A stretch of DNA of 64,000 nt from Chitinophaga pinensis (GCA_945863605.1 CAMAZP010000001.1:256478-320477), one strand, 5' to 3'; shown: positions 52,399 to 62,452, counted from the stretch's first letter. Made by a program: numbers and translations. The notes: a model not told the origin generated them from the sequence alone.

Positions 52399-53790
52399 AT
52401 GAATTACGATATTATTGTTGTTGGTAGCGGACCAGGCGGATATGTAACTGCAATACGCGCTTCTCAATTAGGATTGAAAACAGCTATTGTTGAGCGTGAA
52501 GAGCTTGGTGGTATTTGTTTAAATTGGGGTTGTATTCCAACTAAAGCATTGTTAAAATCTGCCAACGTTTTTGAATATATTTCGCATGCAGCTGATTACG
52601 GAATCACTGTAAATGGAGCAACAGCTGACTTTTCAGGAATGGTTAAAAGAAGTCGTGATGTTGCAAACGGAATGAGCAATGGTATTCAATATTTAATGAA
52701 AAAAAATAAAATTGATGTTCTCAAAGGCAATGGTGTTATCAAAGCAGGTAAAAAAGTTGTTGTAACAGATGAAGCTGGAACAACAACTGAATATACTGCT
52801 TCTAAAGGAGTTATCATTGCAACAGGAGCTCGTTCAAGAGAATTACCTAACCTACCTCAAGATGGTAAAAAAATTATTGGTTACCGTCAAGCAATGACTT
52901 TAGAAACGCAACCAAAAAGATTAGTAGTTGTTGGTTCAGGTGCTATCGGAGTTGAGTTTGCTTATTTTTACAATGCAATCGGAACAGAAGTAACAGTTGT
53001 TGAATATTTACCAAATATTGTTCCTGTAGAAGATGAGGAAGTATCAAAACAATTGGAAAAATCGTTCAAAAAATCGGGTATTAAAGTAATGACAAATGCC
53101 TCTGTTGAGTCGGTTGACACAAAAGGTACAGGTTGTGTGGTTACTATTAAAACTGCAAAAGGAGAAGAGAAAATAGAATGTGATGTTGTTCTTTCTGCTG
53201 TTGGAATTCAAGCAAACCTTGAAAATATTGGTTTAGAAGAAGTAGGAATTGTAGTAGATAAAGGTCGTATTTTAGTGAACGATTACTACCAAACAAATAT
53301 TCCTGGTTTCTATGCAATCGGAGATGTTGTTCCGGGTCCTGCCTTGGCACACGTTGCATCAGCAGAGGGGATTATTTGTGTAGAAAAAATTGCTGGTCAC
53401 CATCCAGAGCCATTGAATTATGGTAATATTCCTGGTTGTACGTATTGTTCGCCTGAGGTTGCATCTGTTGGAATGACAGAAAAAGCGGCTAAAGAAGCTG
53501 GTTATGAAATTAAAGTTGGAAAATTCCCATTTTCTGCTTCAGGTAAAGCGAGCGCAGCTGGTGCAAAAGATGGTTTTGTTAAGTTAATTTTCGATGCGAA
53601 ATACGGTGAACTTTTAGGAGGACACATGATTGGTGCAAATGTTACAGAAATGGTGGCAGAATTAGTTGCAGTTCGAAAACTAGAGACAACAGGTGAAGAA
53701 TTGATTAAAACGGTCCATCCACATCCTACAATGTCAGAAGCAATTATGGAAGCAGCAGCAGCAGCTTATGGTGAAGTAATTCACTTGTAA
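52399..53790 (+). CDS. lpdA: Dihydrolipoyl dehydrogenase
   Basis: The E3 component of 2-oxoacid dehydrogenase and glycine cleavage complexes, reoxidising lipoyl groups with NAD. From the ATG at 52399 it is 463 residues. It has FAD motif VGSGPGGYVTAI, redox disulfide Cys40-Cys45 (CLNWGCIPTK), NAD motif VVGSGAIGVEFA and the C-terminal HPHPTMSE (His442, Glu447). The genes for its partner subunits are not adjacent. It is a single-gene unit ending in a strong terminator. Confidence 0.95.
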   Translation: MNYDIIVVGSGPGGYVTAIRASQLGLKTAIVEREELGGICLNWGCIPTKALLKSANVFEYISHAADYGITVNGATADFSGMVKRSRDVANGMSNGIQYLMKKNKIDVLKGNGVIKAGKKVVVTDEAGTTTEYTASKGVIIATGARSRELPNLPQDGKKIIGYRQAMTLETQPKRLVVVGSGAIGVEFAYFYNAIGTEVTVVEYLPNIVPVEDEEVSKQLEKSFKKSGIKVMTNASVESVDTKGTGCVVTIKTAKGEEKIECDVVLSAVGIQANLENIGLEEVGIVVDKGRILVNDYYQTNIPGFYAIGDVVPGPALAHVASAEGIICVEKIAGHHPEPLNYGNIPGCTYCSPEVASVGMTEKAAKEAGYEIKVGKFPFSASGKASAAGAKDGFVKLIFDAKYGELLGGHMIGANVTEMVAELVAVRKLETTGEELIKTVHPHPTMSEAIMEAAAAAYGEVIHL

Positions 53791-53827
53791 AATCAAATAA
53801 AATCGTAGGTTTTTCCTGTAAGTAAAT

Positions 53828-53870
53828 AAAACAAAGAAGGAGATCGAAAGGCCTCCTTCTTTGTTTTATT
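53828..53870. terminator. Bidirectional terminator between lpdA and the polysaccharide locus
   Basis: AAAACAAAGAAGGAG and CTCCTTCTTTGTTTT form a perfect 15-bp stem with a 10-base loop. A-rich and T-rich flanks allow it to work for both lpdA and the convergent polysaccharide operon, whose last stop is at 53896. Confidence 0.9.
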
Positions 53871-53895
53871 AAATTGCTTTAAAGTAGTTTTAAAC

Positions 53896-54654
53896 TTATT
53901 TTCTTATTGAAATCAAAAGTCTTTTCACCAAATTTTTAACATTTTGATTGAATAATTCAATAAACCATTTTATAAAATGATTATTCCATCTTTGTGGGTG
54001 AAACGTAAACATGATTTGATTTGGTAATTTATTTTGATTGAATGCTGTTATAATTTCATTAGTTTCGGTAAACTTTTGAGTAAATGATGAATTTACTTTA
54101 TCTCTCACACTAAATTTTTCACTATTCCAGGTTCTTCCCGTATCAGTTAAATAAAAAACTTTATCGAAATCTGTATCAAAATAGGGTTCAGCAATAATCC
54201 CAAGTAATTTATAATCATTTGTTTTCCATAAATCTTTATTATCGTATTTAGATAAAGGACTTCCATGCATACAAATCGTTGAAACAGGGGCAAGTTTTCT
54301 TAGTAGCTCTAAGTTTTTAGTAAAATCTTTGATGGCTAAATTTAGATTTCCATTAGTAGTTGTTATATTTTCATAATGATAGCCGATTTCGTGACCTAAA
54401 GAACTAATTTTTTTTATGATTGTATCGTCCCAACTTACTTTAACTGCTCGAAAATAATATACACCTTTTATTCCTAATTCTGCTTGTATTTCTGCAAAAC
54501 ACAATGAATTTTCGGGATTTAAATCAACATCATGACGTAAGATTATTACTTTATTCTTTGGTTGAATTATGAAATCGTTGTAGGTCTGAAATTCATACCC
54601 TGCATTTTTCATTGAGAGAAGTAATGATTTATATTTATGAACTGTAAAATCCAT
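53896..54654 (-). CDS. Polysaccharide-deacetylase-like protein
   Basis: The 252-residue protein has RHDVDLN (Asp42, Asp44) and SLGHEIGYHYEN (His88, His93), the metal-binding pattern of family 4 carbohydrate esterases, on a NodB-like fold. The later motifs are weaker. It has no signal peptide, so it would act in the cytosol, perhaps on a lipid-linked glycan. It is the last gene of the polysaccharide run and shares one base with the DUF354 stop. Confidence 0.7.
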   Translation of the reverse strand: MDFTVHKYKSLLLSMKNAGYEFQTYNDFIIQPKNKVIILRHDVDLNPENSLCFAEIQAELGIKGVYYFRAVKVSWDDTIIKKISSLGHEIGYHYENITTTNGNLNLAIKDFTKNLELLRKLAPVSTICMHGSPLSKYDNKDLWKTNDYKLLGIIAEPYFDTDFDKVFYLTDTGRTWNSEKFSVRDKVNSSFTQKFTETNEIITAFNQNKLPNQIMFTFHPQRWNNHFIKWFIELFNQNVKNLVKRLLISIRK

Positions 54655-55736
54655 TATTTAAATTTGTTTTGAAAAGTAATATCTTGTGCAATTATTTGTT
54701 TTGATTTTGGAAATTCTTCAATGTACCATGTCAAGAAACTGGAAGCATCGATTTTATCGGCGAAATAAGTAGCTAATTTAATTTGCATAGTTGATTTTAA
54801 ATTGGGGTTGCTCAATAATTCTACGCCTTTTTCAATTGCTTTTACTTGATCCTCAACGTTACTTTTATAAGAATAGAATAGTTCATATTTCATTAAATCC
54901 AAAGCATTACCCGACCAGTTATCGTTCAAGAAAATTGCAGGAGTGCCCAAAACAGAACTTTCAGCTGCCATGGATGCTCCTTCTCCAAAGAAAAGCGATG
55001 AATGATAAAGTGCATCGTGCATTTTATCAAAAGGGATTTTTATACGATGCTTTTCAATTTCTTCAGGCAAGCTTCCTTCAGCAGAAATGAAGACCTTTGC
55101 ATATTTGGAGAATTCTTTAACGGCTTTAACTTTGTTATCATCATTAAAACCATGTAATCCTTTATCATGATAGGCTTCCCAACTTACAAATCTTAAAATT
55201 ACAAACTTTTCATCTTTTGAAATTTTCAAGTAATCGTAAATGGAATCGTTTGGACGAAAGTGATTTGGATGTAAGTAAAACAACTCAATATTACTGTTAA
55301 TTCGAACCTGGTCTTTCCGCAAATCTCTTTTAAAAGTGGTAGACGTAATTAAAGAATCTAAGAACTTAGTAAATATTGAGTCATAAATCCCAGAAATTTC
55401 AGTATCGGCGAGTGCAATATGTCTTTTTCCTAAAAGTTTTCCTGCAATAGCTGCAAAAGGTGAAACACGGGAAACAATAAAATCAACTTTTTCTTTTCGA
55501 ATAATTTTAAATATGATAGCGGAGTTAACGAAAAGAGTATTTAACTTAGAGATAAATCCTTTCGTTGGTCGAGTAATTTCGTAAGCTTTAATTCCATATA
55601 AATCTAACAATTCAAAACTTATATCTTTTTTACTTGAAACCCAAACTACCTTATGACCTTTAGCTTCGAGTAATTGCTTTACAATTCTAAAGTTATGTAT
55701 TTGAGCTGGATGCCCTGTTACGAAAAGTACTGTCAT
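54654..55736 (-). CDS. DUF354 (GT-B/epimerase-like) protein
   Basis: The 360-residue protein begins MTVLFVTGHPAQIHNFR and has FGEGASMAAESSVLGTPAIF near the C terminus, where UDP-GlcNAc 2-epimerases and GT-B transferases bind the nucleotide. This is the DUF354 pattern seen in archaeal and bacterial polysaccharide clusters. It may be a glycosyltransferase. The ATG overlaps the upstream ATP-grasp stop (ATGA). Confidence 0.75.
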   Translation of the reverse strand: MTVLFVTGHPAQIHNFRIVKQLLEAKGHKVVWVSSKKDISFELLDLYGIKAYEITRPTKGFISKLNTLFVNSAIIFKIIRKEKVDFIVSRVSPFAAIAGKLLGKRHIALADTEISGIYDSIFTKFLDSLITSTTFKRDLRKDQVRINSNIELFYLHPNHFRPNDSIYDYLKISKDEKFVILRFVSWEAYHDKGLHGFNDDNKVKAVKEFSKYAKVFISAEGSLPEEIEKHRIKIPFDKMHDALYHSSLFFGEGASMAAESSVLGTPAIFLNDNWSGNALDLMKYELFYSYKSNVEDQVKAIEKGVELLSNPNLKSTMQIKLATYFADKIDASSFLTWYIEEFPKSKQIIAQDITFQNKFK

Positions 55737-56896
55737 CTGGACTTAAATATTTTAAATAGAAGAATGAAATACATGAATCCAGGTTTTTGATCTCCTTTTT
55801 GAAAAAGTGCGTTTATTTTCTTTTTAGGTATGTTTTCAAATATAGATTTTAATTTAATACGTCTCAAAAGAAGACCTTTAATTCCAAAAAATATATTCGT
55901 AATTGGATTGAACCAAATTGTACCGATTTCGTAATTTTTTAATTCTTGTATTTCAACGCCATTAACATATTCATAAGCGATTTTAGCATAATTTACACCA
56001 CAAGCTTTCGCAAGGCCAATCCAAAGCCAAGATCTCGCATTGATTTCAATTAATTTATACTTATTATCTCTTATGTCTAAAAGGTATTCTATTTCACAAA
56101 TTCCAGTATAATTGAGCGTTTTCATTAGTTTTTTTGAAGGTTGAAGCAATTCTGATTTTTCTATACTTTCTGCTAATGTTGCGGTTCCAAAACGGAGTGG
56201 GTGTTCTCGTAGTTTTATTCCAATCCAATGTGCTTTAATTTTACCTTTAATGGAAAAACAGGTAAATGAAATTGTTTTGTTTTCTTCGCTGAATGGAAGA
56301 ATTTCTTGTGTAAATGTTTCCTTCAATGGAATTTTACTTTCTAAATTTTGAAGATTATATTTAAGTTCCTCCTTTGTATTCGAGAGTAAAACTTTAGTTT
56401 TTGTTTTTTTGTAAAAACTTAACCCGTTATTTCCTTTAGTTATCAATGGGAAATTTAATTTGACTTTGTCGCAATCAGAAAGTGAATTGTAGGTTTCGTA
56501 TAACGGATAATCTACACCAATTTCATGCGCAATTTTCAATAATTCAACTTTATTATAAATTTTCAAAACTGTTTCTAAATCTTCAGTAATTAGTTTGAAA
56601 TGATGATTGAGTTTTTCTTTGTTTTTAGAGATTGAATAAACAGCATGATCATTTGATGGTAACAATAACCATTTTTGGAGATTGTGTTTTTCAGAAAATT
56701 GAATTAAAAAATCGATAAAAAGCTCATTATCGAAAGCAGGACAAATTTCAAAATTTTGACAGTATTTTGAGTAACGAGCCACACAATCAGATGTATCAAT
56801 TACCCAAACAGGAATTCCTTGTTCTCCTAGAGCGCGAACATTCGACAGACCTTGAACATGTCCTTCAATAATTATTACACCAGGTTTAGTATCCAT
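55733..56896 (-). CDS. ATP-grasp carboxylate-amine ligase-like protein (1)
   Basis: The 387-residue protein begins VIIIEGHVQGLSNVRALGE, a pre-ATP-grasp fold. The ATP-grasp part follows, with FPLITKGNNGLSFYKKT (ATP Lys) and CEIEYLLDIRDNKYKLIEINAR (Mg ligands Glu and Asn). Such enzymes join a carboxylate to an amine or thiol by an acyl-phosphate. The substrate is unknown. Given the locus, linking an amino acid to a sugar is a reasonable guess. It overlaps the GT4 gene by 11 bases. Confidence 0.8.
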   Translation of the reverse strand: MDTKPGVIIIEGHVQGLSNVRALGEQGIPVWVIDTSDCVARYSKYCQNFEICPAFDNELFIDFLIQFSEKHNLQKWLLLPSNDHAVYSISKNKEKLNHHFKLITEDLETVLKIYNKVELLKIAHEIGVDYPLYETYNSLSDCDKVKLNFPLITKGNNGLSFYKKTKTKVLLSNTKEELKYNLQNLESKIPLKETFTQEILPFSEENKTISFTCFSIKGKIKAHWIGIKLREHPLRFGTATLAESIEKSELLQPSKKLMKTLNYTGICEIEYLLDIRDNKYKLIEINARSWLWIGLAKACGVNYAKIAYEYVNGVEIQELKNYEIGTIWFNPITNIFFGIKGLLLRRIKLKSIFENIPKKKINALFQKGDQKPGFMYFILLFKIFKSR

Positions 56897-57809
56897 AAAT
56901 TTTAATTATTCGATTTGCTATGGATTGAGCATCAAGTTGTAATTCTATGATTTTTTCTAATCCTCTCGTGTATTTATTTTCTTTGTTAAATTCCAACACT
57001 TTAAGAATGCAATCAGCAATTATTTCAGCATCGAAATTAGTTACAAAACAGCCTTCTACATTTTCTAAAAGCCATGCAATATCTCCGACATTGGTTGCTA
57101 CAATTGGGCGATTACAAGCCATGGATTCTTTAATAATGTTAGGCGAACCCTCCCATTTTGAGGTCAGTAAAATGCAGGCGGAGGATTTAATTTCCTTAAT
57201 GATTTCAGCATGTTCAATATTGTAAACAACTATTAAATCTATTGTTGGCACTACTTTTTTTACTATATCTACTGCTTTTCTGGCTAGCTCAAAATTCTTT
57301 GATTCTCTTGAAGGATCAGCCGCAAATAAGATTTTGTTTTCAATAGTTTCCTCTTGATTATAGAATTTTTGAATTTGCACGCCATTTGGAATGACTTTGA
57401 ACTTTTTTAATCCAAGGAGAATTGCCATTTGTTGACTTTTTACAATTGTCACAAACCATAAATTTTTTGAAAAATAGATCGTAAGTTTTCTTTTCCAACC
57501 CTTCATTTGGGCATCACTTCCCATGAGTGAAACTACTAATTTTGGACGGTTTTTAAAAATCAATAAAATAGCTAAACTAGTAGCAAAAGCAGTAAGTGAA
57601 TAATGTGCATGTACAATTTTAACCTTTTCTTTTTTTATTGATTTATATATAGGTATAACTGCATTTAAGTAGCCTAAAATACCCTTTTGTGAAATAATTG
57701 AATAGCTAATATTTATTCCTTTATCAATCAAACTATCTGCTTGATTTTTCACAATGACACTTGGTTTTCCTTGTGATTTATTTCCACTACAAACAAATAA
57801 TACTTTCAA
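56886..57809 (-). CDS. Family 4 glycosyltransferase
   Basis: The protein has a GT-B fold: an N-terminal KVLFVCSGNKSQGKPSV acceptor domain and a C-terminal donor domain with KFKVIPNGVQIQKFY, LLTSKWEGSPNIIKESMACNRPIVATNVGD (the EX7E region). No ATG precedes the domain. I prefer the TTG at 57809, 1 base after the upstream stop, which gives MKVLFVCSGN (307 residues). The ORF-track TTG at 57839 adds ten residues and a 29-base overlap. The sugar is unknown. Confidence 0.88.
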   Translation of the reverse strand: MKVLFVCSGNKSQGKPSVIVKNQADSLIDKGINISYSIISQKGILGYLNAVIPIYKSIKKEKVKIVHAHYSLTAFATSLAILLIFKNRPKLVVSLMGSDAQMKGWKRKLTIYFSKNLWFVTIVKSQQMAILLGLKKFKVIPNGVQIQKFYNQEETIENKILFAADPSRESKNFELARKAVDIVKKVVPTIDLIVVYNIEHAEIIKEIKSSACILLTSKWEGSPNIIKESMACNRPIVATNVGDIAWLLENVEGCFVTNFDAEIIADCILKVLEFNKENKYTRGLEKIIELQLDAQSIANRIIKIYGY

Positions 57810-57810
57810 A

Positions 57811-58863
57811 CTAGCTTCTTGTTTTTTGGTAAAGTTCAATTGCTGACTGTAATCTTAAATCGTAGGATTCATTGGTATTAAAATCACCAGCTTCAAATTT
57901 CCATCTACCATTTTCAAATAAATACCTACCAATACAATCATCTACTTTCATTTGATAAGCATCTGATTGACCGAAAATACATTGCATTTCATTCACTAGA
58001 TAACCTTTTGGGGATTCAAAAACATCAACAGCTTGAGAATAAAAATGATGTTTATCAGTGATGACTTTCACAAAGTCTAATAACGCTAAAGGTGGATTTC
58101 CATAATCTTTCAATAATGAACCACTTGTCATGTTGCCAAGCATCAGTTTTTTATGTGCGAAAAAAGAATCTCCCATCCGTACTACGCGCCATTCAAATGT
58201 ATGTGGAATATATTCTTGAAACAAAACGAAGTCTTTTTGAACATCTAGGGCCCTTGCTTTGTAAACATCAAATTTTTTAAACAAGGTTTTAGGATTAGAA
58301 AGTAAACGGATTCCTCTTTGTAATATACGCCCTTTTTTCAGATTTGGGCCGACCCTTTTTGTTGCTCCCTTACCAGAAAATGTAGATTGAATATAACTAG
58401 TTAATTCTTGTTTTGTATCAACAATAACCACCCCACTACCAGAAGCACCAATATTTGTTTTTGCTACAATAGGAAACTTAATTGTATTTGAATTTACCCA
58501 ATCTAGCGCTTCCATTTCGAAATAAAAAACAGAAGTTTTAGGATGTGGGATTTTATTCGCTTTTAACCAATAGGAAAAGTATTTTTTATTTTCATAAATC
58601 AATACTTCTTTAAGGGATGGAAAACAAAAATAGTTGGATTCATTGCACAGAATTTCCAATCGTTCATCATAAAGAATTTTGAAAGTTGAAGTTAATCCTG
58701 CGGGTTTAGTTAGTAAAATATTGGGTTTATAATTTTCTATAAGCTCAAGCCAATTTGCTTTACTCACATCAACAACTATAAATTCAAGATTTAATTTTTC
58801 ACAGGCAATTTTCCATTTCTGTTCAGATCCCTCAATTTCATTTGTTAAGATTACAAATTTCAC
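57811..58863 (-). CDS. RimK-like ATP-grasp protein (2)
   Basis: The 350-residue protein has an N-terminal Rossmann-like part and an ATP-grasp domain with FPIVAKTNIGASGSGVVIV (ATP loop), FVLFQEYIPHTFEWRVVRMG and NEMQCIFGQSD (Mg ligands), similar to RimK-type ligases. It starts at GTG, overlapping the preceding stop as GTGA. It is distinct from ATP-grasp (1), so the locus carries two non-redundant ligases. The substrate is unknown. Confidence 0.8.
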   Translation of the reverse strand: MKFVILTNEIEGSEQKWKIACEKLNLEFIVVDVSKANWLELIENYKPNILLTKPAGLTSTFKILYDERLEILCNESNYFCFPSLKEVLIYENKKYFSYWLKANKIPHPKTSVFYFEMEALDWVNSNTIKFPIVAKTNIGASGSGVVIVDTKQELTSYIQSTFSGKGATKRVGPNLKKGRILQRGIRLLSNPKTLFKKFDVYKARALDVQKDFVLFQEYIPHTFEWRVVRMGDSFFAHKKLMLGNMTSGSLLKDYGNPPLALLDFVKVITDKHHFYSQAVDVFESPKGYLVNEMQCIFGQSDAYQMKVDDCIGRYLFENGRWKFEAGDFNTNESYDLRLQSAIELYQKTRS

Positions 58864-60134
58864 GGTAGTAGCTTGTTTTTGTTTATTAAATCAAAATAAA
58901 ATGGGTTTGAGAATTTGTGCCAAAATCCTTCATTATTTTTGAGTTCAATTGAATTCAATTGTGTAAAATACAATTCTTTATCATAAATAGTCCAAATTTC
59001 ATCAGAAATTTCTTGTGATTTTTCTTTTATTAATTCAATAAACCATTCGTCATAGGAGAATGATGGATAGTTTTTAATTTTTTTAATATATTTCTGCCAG
59101 ATCCTTTTAGTGATATAATTCAAATTCCCTTTTAAAAAATCTTTTGGTGCATAGCCATTTGACAATTCTATATCGAGTAGGGCAGGGTAGAACACAGAGA
59201 TTAACTGGCAGTATAATTTTGGGTGTTCTAAAAAGCTAACTTTTTTATTCAATTTCCGCATAAAATGATGCTGGGATAGTGTCAGTTTTTCTAAATATGA
59301 AGATTGCATATAAACTGGCACTACTTTTTCTACAAATTTAGTATAAATTCTAATGTCCTGATTGTGGTGTATTTTACCAATAAGTTCGTTTACAAAGTAT
59401 AATTTATTACGATTTTTATCCTCAGTCATCCAAGGTAAGGAATTAATCTTAGCTTTCAAGCTTGCAATTTCCGATTCATTTAAATGAATAAAATACCTCT
59501 TTAGTTGATTTTTTAAATTCTCATCAAAAGACAATTTATTCTCATTAAAATATTCAAAAAAAGGAGATGAAAAATAATCATTGTAGGAAAGTCCTCTAAT
59601 GTTTTCTCCACCCAAATGACCGGTAAATAGTACTTTTAATGGATGTTTTTCTGTTAATTCTGAAATTGCAGCAGTACGATGCGCTCTGTGAAAATGTGCA
59701 TTTCCGTTATCTAAAACGATTGTCTTATTGCTCCAATGCATGTACCATTCCTTAGTTGGAGTTACATTTGCAAAATTGTAGAAAGTTAAACCTAAGTTTT
59801 CGCATATAGTTCTTGCAATTTGAATGTCGCGATTTTTCTCATTTCCATAAGTGAAGCATATAGGTTTGATTCCTAGATGTAAGAGCGCTGCTAAAATTAC
59901 TCTTGAGTCAAAGCCACCTGTTAGCGTTAATCCAATTTCTTTGTGATTAATGTTATTGGTGTTTTCTTTTATAATTGTTAAAATTTCTTGACTGATTTCT
60001 ATTTCAGTAACTGAGATTGGTTGTTGAAGATTGCTCCATAATTTATCAGTAAAATGAAATTTTTCATTTAAAACTTCAATTACATTGTGATGAAAAAGAC
60101 TGAATAATGCGTTATTAAGTTTGTTTTGCAGCAC
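58860..60134 (-). CDS. Asparagine-synthase-like amidotransferase without glutaminase domain
   Basis: The 424-residue protein has the PP-loop GLTLTGGFDSRVI (about 88-100) and FTYGNEKNRDIQIA, as in the synthetase half of AsnB. There is no N-terminal Cys or Ntn glutaminase domain. Such stand-alone forms occur in glycan and natural-product clusters and would need ammonia or another amine. The start is GTG, with a 20-base overlap with the upstream membrane-protein gene. It probably adenylates a carboxylate on the glycan or a precursor. Confidence 0.82.
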   Translation of the reverse strand: MLQNKLNNALFSLFHHNVIEVLNEKFHFTDKLWSNLQQPISVTEIEISQEILTIIKENTNNINHKEIGLTLTGGFDSRVILAALLHLGIKPICFTYGNEKNRDIQIARTICENLGLTFYNFANVTPTKEWYMHWSNKTIVLDNGNAHFHRAHRTAAISELTEKHPLKVLFTGHLGGENIRGLSYNDYFSSPFFEYFNENKLSFDENLKNQLKRYFIHLNESEIASLKAKINSLPWMTEDKNRNKLYFVNELIGKIHHNQDIRIYTKFVEKVVPVYMQSSYLEKLTLSQHHFMRKLNKKVSFLEHPKLYCQLISVFYPALLDIELSNGYAPKDFLKGNLNYITKRIWQKYIKKIKNYPSFSYDEWFIELIKEKSQEISDEIWTIYDKELYFTQLNSIELKNNEGFWHKFSNPFYFDLINKNKLLP

Positions 60135-61353
60135 TTTTTTGAAGAGATTTAATTTTTATTAATGATATTGACAAACCAATCAGTGATCCAAGATTAAGAA
60201 GAATATATCCTCTGTGATTAACCCCTTGCATAGTTCCTCCAATTGATAAAAATGCTTGAACAGCAATTAGTGAAATTGAGGTTGCAAAAATTTCTTTTGA
60301 TAATTGATCTTTACCAAGTATTTTTTTGTAGTGATTCTGTCTAAAAATTATTTTAACATATACACTGAGAAATAATATTAGTCCAACAATACCTGCACCA
60401 CCAAGCATATTAGAATAATCCACATGCAGCATTCTTTGTCTGCCTAAGAAATCTTTTTTTAAAAAAACATTGTATCCAAAAAATATTCGATTTAGACTAT
60501 TAAATGTTTGTTCTAGTGTGAATTTTAATTCTAATAGTCTACCTTCCGATTCGTTTTCTTGCAATTGATCAACCGTCATTGATACTCTATTTTGTCTTGA
60601 TTCAAATCTCTTCTCAATTATTGGGAAATAATAGGTTGAAGTAAGAAATAAAAGTAAAATCACCACTGGTAAACTTTTAATAATTCTTGTTTTATAAGGT
60701 GTTAGTAACGAATAAAATAAAAATCCAAAGCTCATAGCTAAAATTGCTGATCTTTTCATTCCGATAATAATTGTTATAATACCAATAAGTAATGCTATAA
60801 TCCCTAATGTCCAATATTTTTTATTTGATTCAATTCTCAAATAAAGTGGTAATGAAATAATGAAGATTGCAATTGATTTTGTTATGTTAACACCAGATTC
60901 ACCAAAGTAAATAGAGTCGTCTTGATAACTTTGTTTTCCGATACCAACTACATTTGAAATAGCAAAATAAATAATAATAATAATTAAACTAATAAGAAAA
61001 GAACGTTGTATAAGTAAAAATTTTATTGGACTCGTAACAAAATGAAAACCAAGCAAGAACATTAAGCTTGATATGGCAAATTTATTGAATATGTAGAGTG
61101 AAGTGGAAGGTTCATCTGAAAACCAACATAGAATAAATATATAGAAAGTATAAAACATCAGTAGATTAGTATCTTGATGTCTTCTGTATTTATTGAATAG
61201 AAACCACAATAAGAAAAATGTTAAAATTACTCCCCTGATTACACCTGGATTTAACGACCCTGAAAAAAATGGAGTTGCAATAGATGACAAAACATTCAGG
61301 ATGGGAATGAATAGAAAAAAATAAAAAACAATATTTACTTTTTCCTTATTCAT
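60115..61353 (-). CDS. O-antigen ligase/polymerase-like (Wzy/WaaL) membrane protein
   Basis: The 412-residue protein has about ten to eleven hydrophobic helices. A large extracytoplasmic loop (about 225-295, RFESRQNRVSMTVDQLQENES...) precedes HVDYSNMLGGAGIVGLILF, the layout of Wzy polymerases and O-antigen ligases. Polymerase and ligase cannot be told apart from sequence alone. It pairs naturally with the flippase upstream. Confidence 0.8.
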   Translation of the reverse strand: MNKEKVNIVFYFFLFIPILNVLSSIATPFFSGSLNPGVIRGVILTFFLLWFLFNKYRRHQDTNLLMFYTFYIFILCWFSDEPSTSLYIFNKFAISSLMFLLGFHFVTSPIKFLLIQRSFLISLIIIIIYFAISNVVGIGKQSYQDDSIYFGESGVNITKSIAIFIISLPLYLRIESNKKYWTLGIIALLIGIITIIIGMKRSAILAMSFGFLFYSLLTPYKTRIIKSLPVVILLLFLTSTYYFPIIEKRFESRQNRVSMTVDQLQENESEGRLLELKFTLEQTFNSLNRIFFGYNVFLKKDFLGRQRMLHVDYSNMLGGAGIVGLILFLSVYVKIIFRQNHYKKILGKDQLSKEIFATSISLIAVQAFLSIGGTMQGVNHRGYILLNLGSLIGLSISLIKIKSLQKSAAKQT

Positions 61354-62389
61354 TTATATTTGAAGTATTAAGGAATCTATTATTTTTATTTGAAAGATTT
61401 TTCACAAAATCATAAACATTTAAAATTTTTTTTATTGGAAAATTGATTAAATAACTTTCGTCAAATTGCCAATAATCATATTTGAAAATCAAATTTTTAT
61501 CCATAATTGCAATATTATATAAAGCTGATGAATAAAAAGAAGCAAATATTATTGGTTTTTCAATTTGCTCATCAAATAAAATACATTCTAAAGGTTTATT
61601 AAATGATTTAGTAAGCCAGTTTTTTGGAATATAATCCAAAGTAGTTGAACGATGAGGTAAATAGTAGCAGGTATAATTTTGACTGTTGTAATAATTAAAA
61701 ATTGAGTTTATTAATTTTATATAATTTTCTTTACTCATCATTTTTTGAAAAACTAATGGTTGACCCACAAAATAAACAATCTTACTTAAAGTACCGATTT
61801 TAAATTGTTTACTTAAATAATCATAACTGTGTAATTCTAGGTTTTTTGAACTTTGTTGCAAGTCAAAATTTGTAAAAAAATGTATTCTTTCCCAATTAAT
61901 TTTGTAATTTAATCTGAGAACAATACGTTCAATTTTACCTAGTTTACTGCTTAATAAAGACGATTTTATAGCTTGAACATCTGAATTATGAATGAAATCA
62001 ATTGAAGCAAATCCATCATCTAAAATGTAAAAATTTGATTTTTTTTTATAAAATAGATAAAAAAACCAATTTGAATTAATATTTCCCCAAAAAATAAAGT
62101 CTTTGTTTTCGATAGTTAATAGTATTTTATCAATTTTTAGTTTTCGGTTGAAAATATAAAACAAGTTGAAAATTGGTAAATTTTTTTTTGATACAAATTC
62201 TTTCCATGGGTAGGAGATACTAGTCCATAAATTAGGATGTATTATGGCTTCAATTTGAGAAATAGTACGATGAAAGTCACTCAGAATAATTAAATGCTGA
62301 GCTGATTGACTAAATTTTTTTGTTTGACGAGCTTCTACAGCATTTAAATATTGTAATGGTGTTCTGACAAAGTAAAAATTAGCATTCAT
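61346..62389 (-). CDS. GT52/polysialyltransferase-like glycosyltransferase
   Basis: The 347-residue protein starts NFYFVRTPLQYLNAVEA, like the LxQxxNAxE opening of GT52/polysialyltransferase-type enzymes. It has FVGQPLVFQKMMSKENYIKLI with YYLPHRS later, corresponding to the conserved GQP...E...Y and YxPHR block of that fold. It is rich in Asn, Lys, Phe and Ile and the gene is very AT-rich. The donor sugar is not predictable. The overlap with the Wzy-like gene is 8 bases. Confidence 0.65.
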   Translation of the reverse strand: MNANFYFVRTPLQYLNAVEARQTKKFSQSAQHLIILSDFHRTISQIEAIIHPNLWTSISYPWKEFVSKKNLPIFNLFYIFNRKLKIDKILLTIENKDFIFWGNINSNWFFYLFYKKKSNFYILDDGFASIDFIHNSDVQAIKSSLLSSKLGKIERIVLRLNYKINWERIHFFTNFDLQQSSKNLELHSYDYLSKQFKIGTLSKIVYFVGQPLVFQKMMSKENYIKLINSIFNYYNSQNYTCYYLPHRSTTLDYIPKNWLTKSFNKPLECILFDEQIEKPIIFASFYSSALYNIAIMDKNLIFKYDYWQFDESYLINFPIKKILNVYDFVKNLSNKNNRFLNTSNINE

Positions 62390-62452
62390 TGTAATTATAT
62401 TAATTCATTTCAAAATAAGATAGGAAGTTAAAGAATTTATAATCTAACTCAA

